Below are positions 51,786-61,581 of a stretch of DNA of 64,000 nt, one piece after another (the stretch's first letter is position 1; each line of letters opens with the position of its first letter). The notes beneath the pieces are model-generated. The model worked only from the letters and a program-made list of their open reading frames with translations, made no database searches and was not told the origin of the DNA. A program made the position numbers and the translations under genes. Source of the stretch: Burkholderia savannae (lineage in GTDB: Bacteria; Pseudomonadota; Gammaproteobacteria; Burkholderiales; Burkholderiaceae); the NCBI RefSeq assembly GCF_001524445.2, contig NZ_CP013418.1:868001-932000 (forward strand), written 5' to 3'.

Positions 51786-52640
51786 ATGGCCAACGAAGCA
51801 ATCACCACGGATTCCCTTGCGGTCGCCGAGCGCGTGCGCGAGCTGATGACCCGACACGGCATCGGCAAGCGTCAGCAGACGACCGAGCTCTGTCGCATTC
51901 TCGACCTGAGTTTCTCGCAAGGGCATCGCAAACTGCGCGGCAGCAGTCCCTGGACGCTCGCGCAAATCAAGAAAGTCGCCGAAGCCTACGGCGAGCCCGC
52001 CGCGCAGCTGTTCGGCGCGCAGGCGCTCGACCCCGGCATGGTCGGCGCATGCGCGCGCGACGCGGTGCTGTATGCGGGCATCGCCGAGATTCCGTGCACT
52101 GCATGGATCGGCGGCCTGCTCGACTCCGGCGCGCGCCCCGAGTTCGTCGCGTACGAGCAGCAAGGCCGCTGGCGCGTGCTGCGCCACACGGGCGTGCTCT
52201 ACCAGAACGCGTACGACGTTCACAAGATCGAAATCTATCCGCGCCGCGCGGAAAGCGACAGGCTGCTCGTCGCCGTGATCGACGCCGACAGCGTGAGCGC
52301 CGACGAAGTCTGCCGCTATCTCGACGAGCAAGGCTTCGTGACGGCCCGCTTCGGCAGTGTCGGCACGTTCGTCGACGCGCTGCAGGGCCAGGCGTTCGAC
52401 GCCGTCGTCACCGAGTGGATGTTCGACGGCCGCAGCGCCGCCGACGCGATCCAGGCCGTGCGCGCGTCCGACAATCCGGGCGCGCCGATCTTCGTGCTGA
52501 CGGGCGATCTGCTGACGGGCCGCGCGAGCGAGACCGAAATCAGCGAAGTGATCCGCGTCTACGACGTCGTCTGCTACGAGAAGCCCGCCCGCATGGCGAT
52601 CCTGAGCGCCGATCTCGCGAAGCGTCTGTCGCGCGCGTGA
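51786..52640 (+). CDS. HTH regulator with receiver-like domain lacking the phospho-Asp
   Basis: The 284-residue protein has an N-terminal Cro/BetR-like helix-turn-helix (residues 10-75, with RQQTTELCRILDLSFSQGHR). A middle domain follows (85-155, with ACTAWIGGLLDSG-like text and VAYEQQGRWRVLRHTGVLY). The C-terminal fold is CheY-like (160-284), recognised by LLVAVIDADSVSADEVCRYL, FDAVVTEWMFDG, FVLTGD and CYEKPARM. Where a receiver has its phospho-accepting Asp, this reads TEW, while the Thr and Lys switch residues remain. It may therefore be locked in an active-like state. It is divergent from the FAD oxidoreductase gene. Confidence 0.8.
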   Translation: MANEAITTDSLAVAERVRELMTRHGIGKRQQTTELCRILDLSFSQGHRKLRGSSPWTLAQIKKVAEAYGEPAAQLFGAQALDPGMVGACARDAVLYAGIAEIPCTAWIGGLLDSGARPEFVAYEQQGRWRVLRHTGVLYQNAYDVHKIEIYPRRAESDRLLVAVIDADSVSADEVCRYLDEQGFVTARFGSVGTFVDALQGQAFDAVVTEWMFDGRSAADAIQAVRASDNPGAPIFVLTGDLLTGRASETEISEVIRVYDVVCYEKPARMAILSADLAKRLSRA

Positions 52641-53289
52641 CGACGAAAGCGCGCGGCATGCGCGCCGGCCCGCGGATGTCGGGCATGCCGCGGCGGCCGT
52701 CGCCGCAACGAATTTTGAGATTGCGCCCCTTTCCGTGAAATCGCGACGTTCGTCGCCAACTCATCGCACCTCACTTCGCATTCGCGCCCGCACGGCTTGC
52801 GTCGCCGTTCCACGTCGTTCGATTCCCGTCCCGCTTGCGGCTGGTCGCGTCGATCGGCGCGCGCGCCCCGCGCCGCGCCGGCAGCGCCCGCGCGTCGAAA
52901 CGCCCACATCGACGATATGTCGCGCACATGACATACCCGCTTCGATCGACACGATTATTCGTCCGTCGACATGCGGCCGTCGCCGCATCGAATTCGATCC
53001 GCCGCGTGTGCCGCTGCGCGCCCCGCCGCGAGCGTGTGCGTGACGCCTGCGCGCCGACTTCATCGCCGGCACCCGGGCGCGCCGCCGCGAACGCGCGCCC
53101 GACGAACGCGCATCGGCACATGCGCGCGTCGCGCATGCAAGCCGATTCATGTCGAACGCGCTCGCCCGCCCGTCGCGGGCCCGACCCGCCGCGCATACTG
53201 CGAACCGAACCGCCGTGCGCCCGCTGCTCACGCGTCTGCGTACAATAGCCGGCGATCCTTGCCCATCGCACGCACTGCCAGGACCCGAC
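52641..53289. other. 650-base intergenic region
   Basis: No gene is recognised. Just past the regulator stop, CGCGGCATG (52652-52660) and CATGCCGCG (52684-52692) could form a terminator-like stem. The rest is GC-rich with scattered open frames, ending in the NERD-helicase promoter area (53235-53280, with GTACAATAG). Confidence 0.5.
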
Positions 53290-54963
53290 ATGGCCCGCAT
53301 CATTCCCGAAGACTGGAAGAATCTCGCCGCCACGGGCGCGGCGCAACGCGAGCGCGAAACGCTCGCGACGCTGGAGCGGACGCTGCCCGACGCATACACC
53401 GTCTACCACGGCGTGCACTGGACGCGCGCCGACCAGAATTTCTCGGTATTCGGCGAAGCGGACTTCGTGATCGTGAGCCCGGCCGGGCGCGTGCTCATGA
53501 TCGAGCAGAAGGCGGGCTTCCTGCGCGAGACGCCGAAAGGGCTCGTCAAGGTCTATCTGCAGACCGAACGCAACGTGTCGATCCAGCTCGCACGCACGCT
53601 CGAAAACCTGCATCGGCGGCTCACCGCCGCGCTCGGCGCGGGCGCGTACGGCGTCGAGGAACTGCTGTATTGCCCGGACTACACGGTGAGGAATCCGGCG
53701 ATCGCGGGCGTCGCGCCCGCGCGAATCGTCGACGCGACGCGCAAGCACGAACTCGCCGCGCGCATCGTCGACGCGCTGCCCGCCGACGAGCCGCCCTTTC
53801 CGAGCGCGGCGAAAATCCACCATTTCCTCGCCGACGAGCTGTCTCTGACGCCGGACACGAGCGCGCTCGTCGGCCAGGCGGACACGCTCGTCACGCGGCT
53901 GTCGGGCGGCCTCGCGGCCTGGGCGCGCCGGCTCGAGTTCGCGCCGTTCCGGCTGCGCGTGATCGCGACCGCCGGCTCCGGCAAGACGCAGCTCGCCGTG
54001 CAGGCGATGCGCGACGCGATCGCGGCGGGCAAGCGCGTGCTGTACGTGTGCTTCAACCGGCCGCTCGCGGATCACGTCGCACGAATCGCACCCGGGGGCG
54101 CGAAGATCGCGAACTATCACCAGCTCTGCGACTGGGTCGCGCGCGACGGCGGCCACGTCCCCGATTTCGGCGCGCGCGACGCATTCGGGCAACTCGAGAC
54201 GCGCTTCGCGCAGACGCCGATCGCCGAGCGCTGGCAGTTCGATACGCTGATCGTCGACGAAGGCCAGGACTTCCAGCCGCCGTGGGCGGACGCGCTCGAG
54301 CGGCTCGTCGCGCCGGGCGGCGCATGGTGGTGGCTCGAGGACCCGCTGCAGAATCTCTACATGCGCGACAGCGTGCCGCTGCCCGGCTGGGTGACGCTCA
54401 AGGAAACGACGAACTACCGCAGCCCGCGCGATATTCTCGATTACGTGCGCGACGTCGTCGGCGGCGTCGAGCCGCTCGCCGCCGAACTCACGTCGGGCAG
54501 CCCGTTCGGCGGATCGGAGATCGCGATCTCCGCGTACGACGCGACGGACGCGGAATCGGCCGCGCAAGCGTGCATCGACGCGACGAAGCGCGCGATCACG
54601 CAGGCGCTCGCGCTAGGCTTTCGCAAGCAGGACATCGCGGTGCTCTCGTTCAGGGGGCGGGAGGGCTCGGCGTTCACGGCGCTCGACCAGCTCGGCCCGC
54701 ACCGCGTGAAAAGCTTCACCGGCAAGTACGACCTGTTCGGGAATCCGGAATATCGGGAAGGCGACGTGCTGCTCGATTCGATCTATCGCTTCAAGGGGCA
54801 GGCGGCGCCGTGCGTGATCCTGACCGAAGTCGACTTCGACGCGTTCGACGCGCGAGCGGCGCGCAAGCTGTTCGTCGGCGCGACGCGCGCGACGATGAAG
54901 CTGATCGTCGTCGCGGCGCAGCGCGCGGCGCAACGGATCGCGCCGTCCGCGCCGTCCGCTTGA
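53290..54963 (+). CDS. NERD-domain protein fused to UvrD/Rep-like helicase
   Basis: This 557-residue protein has an N-terminal nuclease-related NERD domain (residues 15-110, with FGEADFVIVSPAGRVLMIEQKAG, the typical D...ExK pattern) joined to a superfamily 1 helicase. Walker A is ATAGSGKTQLA (GSGKT at 229-233), Walker B is LIVDEGQDFQ (Asp323-Glu324), and the C-terminal motifs are LDSIYRFKGQAAPCVILTE and LFVGATRATMKLIVV. Such fusions are thought to act in DNA repair or in defence against foreign DNA. It stands alone with AGGACC before the start; no partner defence gene is visible. Confidence 0.88.
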   Translation: MARIIPEDWKNLAATGAAQRERETLATLERTLPDAYTVYHGVHWTRADQNFSVFGEADFVIVSPAGRVLMIEQKAGFLRETPKGLVKVYLQTERNVSIQLARTLENLHRRLTAALGAGAYGVEELLYCPDYTVRNPAIAGVAPARIVDATRKHELAARIVDALPADEPPFPSAAKIHHFLADELSLTPDTSALVGQADTLVTRLSGGLAAWARRLEFAPFRLRVIATAGSGKTQLAVQAMRDAIAAGKRVLYVCFNRPLADHVARIAPGGAKIANYHQLCDWVARDGGHVPDFGARDAFGQLETRFAQTPIAERWQFDTLIVDEGQDFQPPWADALERLVAPGGAWWWLEDPLQNLYMRDSVPLPGWVTLKETTNYRSPRDILDYVRDVVGGVEPLAAELTSGSPFGGSEIAISAYDATDAESAAQACIDATKRAITQALALGFRKQDIAVLSFRGREGSAFTALDQLGPHRVKSFTGKYDLFGNPEYREGDVLLDSIYRFKGQAAPCVILTEVDFDAFDARAARKLFVGATRATMKLIVVAAQRAAQRIAPSAPSA

Positions 54964-55099
54964 CGGCGTCGACGCCGCATTCGCGCCGGACGCGGCCGAA
55001 TCGCTTCGGCTGAGCGACGCGCGTGGATCGGCCGCCCATGCGGGCCGCATGGGCCCGCGGATCGGCCGACGCGGGCCGACGCGGGCCGACACTAAAACG

Positions 55100-56656
55100 T
55101 CAGACGACGACGCGAAACACGCCGACCGTGCGGCGCAGCCCGTCGGCCTGCTCTTCGAGCGACGCGGCGGCCGCCGCCGCCTGCTCGACGAGCGCCGCAT
55201 TCTGCTGCGACACCTGATCCATCTGCGACACCGCGCGGTTCACCTGCTCGATGCCGTCGCGCTGCTCGTTCGACGCGGCCGAGATCTCGGTCATGATGCC
55301 CGTCACGCGCGCGATCGCGCGCTGGATCTCCTGCATCGTGTCGCCCGCCGAGCCGACGAGACGCGAGCCCGTCGCGACCCGCTCGACCGATTCGCCGATC
55401 AGCGCCTTGATCTCCTTCGCCGCCGACGCCGAGCGCTGCGCGAGCGTGCGCACTTCGCCCGCGACGACCGCGAAACCGCGGCCCTGCTCGCCCGCGCGCG
55501 CCGCCTCGACGGCCGCATTGAGCGCGAGGATGTTGGTCTGGAACGCGATCCCTTCGATCGTGCCGATGATGTCGGCCACCTTCTGCGAGCTCTGGTCGAT
55601 CTCGGCCATCGTGCCGACCACTTCGCCGACGACGGTCGCGCCCTTCGTCGCGATGTTGGTCGCGCTGTCCGCGCAGTTCTGCGCCTCGCGCGCGTTGTCG
55701 GCGTTCTGCTTCACCGTCACGGTCAGCTGCTCCATGCTCGCCGCCGTCTGCTGCAGCGCGGCCGCCTGCTCCTCGGTGCGCTGCGACAGGTCAGTGTTGC
55801 CGGCCGCGATCTGGCGCGTCGCGGTCGCGATCGATTCGGAGCCGTCCGTCACCTTGCGCACCGTGTCCGACAGGCTGCGCTGCATCGTCGTCAAGCCGCT
55901 CACGAGCTCGGCCATTTCGTCGTGCGACGTCCAGTGCAGCTCGCTCGTCAGATCGCCGTCCGACAGGCGGCGCAGGTGCCCGAGAATCCGCACGAGCGGC
56001 TGCGTGATCGCGAAGTGCAGGCCGATCGCGCAGCCGAGACACGCGGCGAGACCGAACACGATCAGGCCGCCGAGCGTCAGCCGCAGCCAGCCGTACATCT
56101 GCTCCGCGTCGTCGTACGCCGCCTTGCCGTACGCGGCGCGCGCGTCGGCGAGCGCGGTCGTCGCCTTCGTCCACGCGACCGACAGCGGCGGCGCGGCCGT
56201 CATCATCAGGCGATCGGCATCGTCGTGGCGGCCCGCCTTCAGCGCGTCGATCATCGGCTTGATCGCCTCGTCGACGAGCGCGCGGCGCGCCGCGTTCGCC
56301 TGCGCGGCGAGCGCCTTTTCGTCGTCGCTGCGGGGCAGCGCGTCATAATCGCCCCAGCCGCGGTCCGACGCGGCCAGGTATTGCTCCGCCTTCGCGATCG
56401 TGTTCGCGGCGTCGGGCGCCTCCGGATGCAGGATCACGCGGTCGAGCGTCGTGCGCGTGATCGCGAGATTGAGGCTCGCCGACGCGAGCGCCGTCTTCGC
56501 CGCGAGCTGGCGCGTATAAGCGTCGTCGAGCGCGGCGTTCGAGTTCTGCATGCTGAAGAAACCGATCACGCCCGTGATCGTGAGCAGCGCGGCGACGAGC
56601 CCGAGCGTCGAGAAGATCCGGGTGCGAATCGAAAAACGGGAGAAAAAAGCGTTCAT
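55100..56656 (-). CDS. Methyl-accepting chemotaxis protein
   Basis: The 518-residue chemoreceptor has a first helix ([20 protein letters not shown]), a periplasmic four-helix ligand domain of the Tar type (residues 35-185), a second helix ([21 protein letters not shown]), and HAMP (210-262, [20 protein letters not shown]). The signalling hairpin has the tip [20 protein letters not shown]. No C-terminal CheR-binding pentapeptide is present. The ligand is unknown. I chose the ATG at 56656 over an in-frame TTG at 56674. Confidence 0.94.
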   Translation of the reverse strand: MNAFFSRFSIRTRIFSTLGLVAALLTITGVIGFFSMQNSNAALDDAYTRQLAAKTALASASLNLAITRTTLDRVILHPEAPDAANTIAKAEQYLAASDRGWGDYDALPRSDDEKALAAQANAARRALVDEAIKPMIDALKAGRHDDADRLMMTAAPPLSVAWTKATTALADARAAYGKAAYDDAEQMYGWLRLTLGGLIVFGLAACLGCAIGLHFAITQPLVRILGHLRRLSDGDLTSELHWTSHDEMAELVSGLTTMQRSLSDTVRKVTDGSESIATATRQIAAGNTDLSQRTEEQAAALQQTAASMEQLTVTVKQNADNAREAQNCADSATNIATKGATVVGEVVGTMAEIDQSSQKVADIIGTIEGIAFQTNILALNAAVEAARAGEQGRGFAVVAGEVRTLAQRSASAAKEIKALIGESVERVATGSRLVGSAGDTMQEIQRAIARVTGIMTEISAASNEQRDGIEQVNRAVSQMDQVSQQNAALVEQAAAAAASLEEQADGLRRTVGVFRVVV

Positions 56657-56782
56657 GACCAGGGAGAGTCGCAAATGGTAGCCGCCGGTTTGGGGGACAG
56701 TCGCCGGTATTACGGCCCGGCTTCCGAAAACTTGAGACGCCTCGCAGGGTGCGGCGACATGCCGCCCCGCCCGAACGCAGCC

Positions 56783-56855
56783 GTTACGACTCGTAACCGA
56801 TGGAAATCTTTGTGACGAAGCAGATATTGACTAGTCAATCGATTATTTCTACATT
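56783..56855 (+). promoter_or_regulatory. Promoter and palindromic operators upstream of the EmrB-type pump
   Basis: A perfect 14-bp palindrome ATTGACTAGTCAAT (56826-56839) contains the -35 box TTGACT (56827-56832); TACATT (56850-56855) follows at 17 bp. A second inverted repeat, GTTACG-ACT-CGTAAC (56783-56797), lies upstream. A repressor of the TetR or MarR class on the 14-mer would block the pump promoter. No regulator gene adjoins, so control would be in trans. Confidence 0.65.
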
Positions 56856-56875
56856 CCGACTCGCTCCCAACGACA

Positions 56876-58402
56876 ATGCGACTCCCCATGCATACCGACT
56901 CCTCCGCGCCGCCCGACCACGCCGATGCCGGGGGCCAGCGCGCATCCGTGCGGCTCACGGTCGCCGCGCTGCTGCTCGTGCTGCTGCTGTCGGCGCTCGA
57001 TCAGACGATCGTGTCGACCGCGCTGCCGACGATCGTCGGCGAGCTCGGCGGCCTCGAGAAGCTGTCGTGGGTCGTCACGGCTTACCTGCTGTCGTCGACC
57101 GTCGTGCTGCCGCTCTACGGCAAGCTCGGCGACCTGTACGGGCGCAAGATCGTGCTGCAAGCGGCCATCGTGCTGTTCGTCGTCGGCTCGGCGCTTTGCG
57201 GACTCGCGCAGGACATGACGCAGCTGATCCTGCTGCGCGCGCTGCAAGGGCTCGGCGGCGGCGGGCTGATGGTCGTCACGATGGCCGCGATCGCCGACCT
57301 GATTCCGCCCGACGAACGCGGCCGCTATCAGGGGATGTTCGGCGGCGTGTACGGCATCGCGACGGTGATCGGGCCGTTGCTCGGCGGATTTCTCGTCCAG
57401 CACCTGTCGTGGCGCTGGATCTTCTACATCAACCTGCCGCTCGGCGCACTCGCGTTCGCGGTGATCGGCGCGGCGTTCAGGCCGCACACCGCGCACGTGC
57501 GGCACCGGATCGATTACGCGGGCGCCGCGTTCCTCGCGACCGCGCTCACCTGCGTCGTGCTGTTCACGAGCCAGGGCGGCACGATCCTGCCGTGGTCGTC
57601 GCCGCAGTTGTGGTTCACGCTCGCGTTCGGCATCGTCGCGACCGCGGGCTTCGTCTACGAGGAACGTCTCGCCGCCGAGCCGATCATGCCGCTCGAGCTG
57701 TTCCGCCATCGGACTTTCGTGCTGTGCAGCCTGATCGGCTTCGTCGTCGGCCTCTCGCTGTTCGGCTCGGTCACGTTCCTGCCGCTCTATCTGCAGGTCG
57801 TCAAAGGCTCCACGCCGTCGGAAGCTGGCATGCAACTGCTGCCGCTGATGGGCGGCATGCTCGTGACGTCGATCGCGAGCGGGCGCCTCATCACGAAGCT
57901 CGGCAAGTACCGCCTGTTCCCGATCGCGGGCACCTTCGTCGCGGGCGCGGCGATGCTGCTTCTCGCGACGCTGTCGCTCGACACGCCGCTGCGCGCGATG
58001 TATCTGTACATGGCGCTCCTCGGCGGCGGGCTCGGGATGGTGATGCCCGTCATCGTGCTCGCGGTGCAGAACACCGTCGAGTTCCGGCACCTCGGCGTCG
58101 CGACGTCCGGCGCGACGCTGTTTCGCTCGATCGGCGGCTCGCTCGGCGTCGCCGCGTTCGGCGCATTGTTCTCGAACGGGCTGCATGCGCGGCTCGCGGC
58201 CGCGCTGCCGCCCGACACGGAGCTGCCGCCGTCGCTCGGGCCGTCGGCGGTCCGCCAGTTGCCCGACGCCGTGCGCGGCGCGTATCTGCACGCGTTCGCG
58301 AGCTCGCTGCATTCCGTGTATCTGTGGGCGGCGGCGGTGATCGCGATCGCGTTCGCGCTCGCGTGGTTCGTCGAGGACGTGCCGTTCAGGAAGCGCGCGT
58401 GA
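56876..58402 (+). CDS. MFS multidrug efflux transporter, DHA2/EmrB family (14 helices)
   Basis: This 508-residue exporter has the DHA2 motif LDQTIVSTALPTIVGELGG in helix 1 (the D-x-T-I-V-x-V/T-A-L-P motif), motif A GKLGDLYGRK, and motif C in GGVYGIATVIGPLLGGFL. Fourteen hydrophobic helices are present. It exports drugs by proton antiport. The ATG at 56876 and one four codons later both lack a strong ribosome binding site. No EmrA-type adaptor adjoins, so it probably acts alone in the inner membrane. Its promoter carries a palindromic operator. Confidence 0.93.
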   Translation: MRLPMHTDSSAPPDHADAGGQRASVRLTVAALLLVLLLSALDQTIVSTALPTIVGELGGLEKLSWVVTAYLLSSTVVLPLYGKLGDLYGRKIVLQAAIVLFVVGSALCGLAQDMTQLILLRALQGLGGGGLMVVTMAAIADLIPPDERGRYQGMFGGVYGIATVIGPLLGGFLVQHLSWRWIFYINLPLGALAFAVIGAAFRPHTAHVRHRIDYAGAAFLATALTCVVLFTSQGGTILPWSSPQLWFTLAFGIVATAGFVYEERLAAEPIMPLELFRHRTFVLCSLIGFVVGLSLFGSVTFLPLYLQVVKGSTPSEAGMQLLPLMGGMLVTSIASGRLITKLGKYRLFPIAGTFVAGAAMLLLATLSLDTPLRAMYLYMALLGGGLGMVMPVIVLAVQNTVEFRHLGVATSGATLFRSIGGSLGVAAFGALFSNGLHARLAAALPPDTELPPSLGPSAVRQLPDAVRGAYLHAFASSLHSVYLWAAAVIAIAFALAWFVEDVPFRKRA

Positions 58403-58436
58403 TTCGAGCCGACGGCGCGCGCGTCGGCCCGATCGA

Positions 58437-59660
58437 TCACTTCGCGCCCTTCTTGCACGGCTGCGGGAAGAATTTCAGCTCGGCGCCGACGCGCAGCGCG
58501 TACACGATGTTGTCGTCGTCGAGGAACGCGACCCGCGCGCCGGCCGGCACGTCGCACGGCGCCTTCTCGTACATTTCGAGCTGATAGATCGACTGCTCGG
58601 CGGTCTGCGTCATGAAGCGGTCGTAGTCGACGAGCTTCTGCTTCGCGAAAAAGATCACGATGCCGACAAAGACGAAAAAGCCGACGAATCTGAGAATCCC
58701 GGTGATCACCGGATACGCGCTTTCGTCCTGTTTAATCAGGCCGGCGGAAAAGAAGGCCTTGGCCTTCGCGTCCATCGCGAAGAAAAAGAAGCCGTAGACC
58801 GGCAGAAACAGCACGGACGCCGCATACAGCGTCATCAGGATCAGCAGCCCGATGAACGGGATCGACAGAATCGCGACGAAGATTTCCGTATGAGGAAACT
58901 TCGACGGATCGACGCCGGCGATGCCGTTGATCCGCAGATTCGCGAGCGCGATCGACAGATTCGTGAGGCCCGTGAACGCGAGCAGCAGCAGGCCCTTGCC
59001 GATGTGCGTCGCGTAGATCCGCTTGTAGAGCGTCAGCGCGTCGTAGACCATCCCCGCGAACCAGAAGACGATTGCGAGCATCAGCAAGCCGACGAAGTTC
59101 CACCAGCGATGCAGCGGAAACGTCACGAAGTACAGCAGCACCACGAGCGCGCAATTCAGGTAGAGCCTTTGCCCCGTGTCGAGCTTCTGATAAGTGCCTT
59201 GCAGCCACGTGATCGCGCGATACAGGCGGGGCATCCGCACGCCGGCCCGTGCGGCCGGTCGGCCGGGCGCGGACGAAAGCTCGGGCGATGCGGCCGGAGC
59301 GGCCGGAGCGGCCTCTTCCGTCGAGCCACGCATGTCGGTCGAGCGGGTGGAATCGGTCGAGTCGATCGGCGCGGAAGCCGGCGCAGCCGCCTCGGTTGCC
59401 GCGGGTGCCGTGGTTTTCGTGGGCGCAGCGGTTGCAATCGCGGGCTTCGGTTGCGACTCCAACGATCGCGCGGGTTGCGCCCGCATCTCCGGCACCACAT
59501 TCGTCGCAACCTCTGCGGTTGCGACATCTTCATGCGCGTGCCGCACGCCATGTTTCGATTCAACCGATCGCGAAACGGACTTCGCTTCTCGCGCGCCGGA
59601 CGTGCGGCGCGCGTCGGTCTTCTTCTGGAAATCGGCGGGCCTCGTGTTTCGCTTGTTCAT
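58437..59660 (-). CDS. Membrane protein of unknown function with low-complexity N-terminus
   Basis: This 407-residue protein has an Ala/Pro/Thr-rich, charged N-terminal half (about residues 1-160) that should be cytoplasmic and disordered. Five to six hydrophobic helices follow between about 175 and 335 (for example LYLNCALVVLLYFVTF, FVGLLMLAIVFWFAGMVYD, FVAILSIPFIGLLILM). A small C-terminal domain with two cysteines (APCDVP and PQPCKKG) ends it. I do not recognise the family. The start at 59660 is MNKRNTRPADFQKK. It converges on the pump gene, leaving 34 bases between the stops. Confidence 0.78.
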   Translation of the reverse strand: MNKRNTRPADFQKKTDARRTSGAREAKSVSRSVESKHGVRHAHEDVATAEVATNVVPEMRAQPARSLESQPKPAIATAAPTKTTAPAATEAAAPASAPIDSTDSTRSTDMRGSTEEAAPAAPAASPELSSAPGRPAARAGVRMPRLYRAITWLQGTYQKLDTGQRLYLNCALVVLLYFVTFPLHRWWNFVGLLMLAIVFWFAGMVYDALTLYKRIYATHIGKGLLLLAFTGLTNLSIALANLRINGIAGVDPSKFPHTEIFVAILSIPFIGLLILMTLYAASVLFLPVYGFFFFAMDAKAKAFFSAGLIKQDESAYPVITGILRFVGFFVFVGIVIFFAKQKLVDYDRFMTQTAEQSIYQLEMYEKAPCDVPAGARVAFLDDDNIVYALRVGAELKFFPQPCKKGAK

Positions 59661-60002
59661 CGTGTCTTGATTATTCGGCTCGCCCAAATCGTCGCGAGCA
59701 TTTTTTCATTACGCACTCGTATCGAGCGACGGCGTCCGCTTTCGTCGTTATCGTCGCTTTCGTCGCTACGCTATGCGCCTCGGAACGGCTGCGGATTATA
59801 AGATCGCCGGCGGCTTCGGACGCAACCGTCGAGGATCGCCGATCGAATGCGTTTCTCGGCGGCCGCGATCATCGCGACGCGCATCGTCATACATCGCACG
59901 CATCGTCCGCAATTCCGGCGCGCTGCGATCGAAGCGCTCGCTTTGCGGACATTTTTGAATGCGAGCATAGTAACGATTCCGCCATTCCCGCCCCGTTTTG
60001 CA
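59661..60002. other. Divergent intergenic region
   Basis: About 340 bases without a gene. It holds a degenerate TCGTCGCTT-type repeat (59742-59768) and presumably the promoters of the membrane protein and the acetyltransferase. Confidence 0.5.
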
Positions 60003-60572
60003 ATGAAGACATCCGGCACTCCCGCCCTTTCCGCCGCGATCGTTCGCGACGCCACCGAGCAGGACCTCGCAGCGATCCAGGCGATCTACGCGCATCACGT
60101 GCTGACGGGCGTCGCGTCGTTCGAGGAGACGCCGCCGTCCGTCGACGATCTGCGCGCGCGGCGCGAAGCGGTGCGGCGACACGGCCTGCCGTATCTCGTC
60201 GCGGAGCTCGACGGCATGGTCGCGGGCTACGCGTACGCGACGCCGTACCGGCCGCGCAGCGCGTATCGCTATGCGATCGAGGATTCGATCTACGTGAACG
60301 ACGCGTGCCGCGGCCGCGGCATCGGCCGCGTGCTGCTCGCCGCGTTGATCGAGCGCTGCGAAGCCGGCCCCTGGCGGCAGATGATCGCGGTCATCGCGGA
60401 CGGCGGACGCGGCGGCTCGACGTCGCTGCATCGCGCGCTTGGCTTCGAGCCCGTCGGCACGCTGCGCGGCGTGGGCTTCAAGCACGGCCGATGGATCGAC
60501 ACCGCACTGATGCAACGCGTGCTCGGAGACGGCGCGCGCAAGCCGCCCTCCGACGACGACGCCTCGCACTGA
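60003..60572 (+). CDS. GNAT acetyltransferase, phosphinothricin acetyltransferase-like
   Basis: This 189-residue N-acetyltransferase has VRDATEQDLAAIQAIYAHHV at the N-terminus, AGYAYATPYRPRSAYRYAIEDSIYV (the Pat/Bar family signature region), and the acetyl-CoA loop CRGRGIGRVLLAALIERC. ALGFEPVGTLRGVGFK follows. Family members acetylate phosphinothricin, methionine sulfoximine or related amino acids. GNAT function is secure, substrate is not. The MerR gene follows after 27 bases. Confidence 0.9.
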   Translation: MKTSGTPALSAAIVRDATEQDLAAIQAIYAHHVLTGVASFEETPPSVDDLRARREAVRRHGLPYLVAELDGMVAGYAYATPYRPRSAYRYAIEDSIYVNDACRGRGIGRVLLAALIERCEAGPWRQMIAVIADGGRGGSTSLHRALGFEPVGTLRGVGFKHGRWIDTALMQRVLGDGARKPPSDDDASH

Positions 60573-60599
60573 AGCGCGCGGTCGCGCTAAAATCGTCGC

Positions 60600-61457
60600 A
60601 TGCCGAAATCGAACTCAACCACCCCCGCCGACGCCGCTCCGGACGCGTCGACGTTGAACGAATACACGGTCGACGAGCTCGCGCGCGTGTCGGACACGAC
60701 GGTGCGCAACGTGCGCGCCTATCAGGATCGCGGCCTGCTCGCGCCGCCGCGCAAGCGCGGCCGCGTCGGCATCTACGACGATACGCACGTCGCCCGCCTG
60801 AAGGTCATCAATCACCTGCTCGCGCGCGGCTACACGCTGTCGAACATCCAGGATCTCATCAAGGCGATCGACGACGGCCACGACCTTCGCTCGATCCTCG
60901 GGCTCGAAAACGCGATCGGCGGCCGCTGGTCCAACGAGCGCCCGCAATCGTTCTCGCTCGCGCAGCTGATCCAGATGTTCGGCCCGCAGACGCCCGCGTC
61001 GCTCGGGCGCGTCGCCGAGCTCGGCCTGCTCGAGCGGCGCGGCATGTCGTTCGTCTCGAAAAGTCCGGCGCTTCTCGAAGCCGCGGCCGCGATGGTGCGC
61101 GAAGGCATTCCCGCGCGCGAACTGCTCGACGCGATCAGCATCACGCGGCCGTATTTCGATGCGATCGCGCGCGTGCTCGTCGAGCTCGTCGTGCGCCGCC
61201 TCGACCGCTACGACGAAGGCTCGCTGCCGCCGCCGACCGACGTGCCGGCGCTCGTCGACGCGATCTGGCGGCTGCGCCCGCTGTCGTCGGTGTTCGTCGA
61301 GGGCGAGATGAACCGGGCGCTCGAAGCGGCGTCGAGCGCGTACCTGGGCGGCCGCGTCGCGACGATCCTCGACAAGAAGCTGAGCTCGCAGGCCGCGCGC
61401 GACCGCGAATCCAAGCTCGAGCGAGCGGCGGCGAAGGACACGCCCAAGAAACGTTAG
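60600..61457 (+). CDS. MerR family transcriptional regulator
   Basis: The 285-residue protein has a MerR helix-turn-helix at residues 20-90 (YTVDELARVSDTTVRNVRAYQDRGLL and LLARGYTLSNIQDL). A long C-terminal region of about 190 residues follows, with no metal-binding cysteines, so it is not a metal sensor. The extended tail with SFSLAQLIQMFGPQTPASLGRVAELG is shared by a Burkholderia/actinobacterial subgroup of unknown ligand. It is probably co-transcribed with the GNAT gene. Confidence 0.9.
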   Translation: MPKSNSTTPADAAPDASTLNEYTVDELARVSDTTVRNVRAYQDRGLLAPPRKRGRVGIYDDTHVARLKVINHLLARGYTLSNIQDLIKAIDDGHDLRSILGLENAIGGRWSNERPQSFSLAQLIQMFGPQTPASLGRVAELGLLERRGMSFVSKSPALLEAAAAMVREGIPARELLDAISITRPYFDAIARVLVELVVRRLDRYDEGSLPPPTDVPALVDAIWRLRPLSSVFVEGEMNRALEAASSAYLGGRVATILDKKLSSQAARDRESKLERAAAKDTPKKR

Positions 61458-61581
61458 GCGCGCACGCGTCATATTGATATCGGCAATGCTTGGTTCGCGC
61501 GGGCGGCTGCCCGTGCGACGATTTCCCGACCCGAGCGGCGTGCGCGCCGCTCGCTTCTTTTCAACGTCGTGGAGATTGCCG

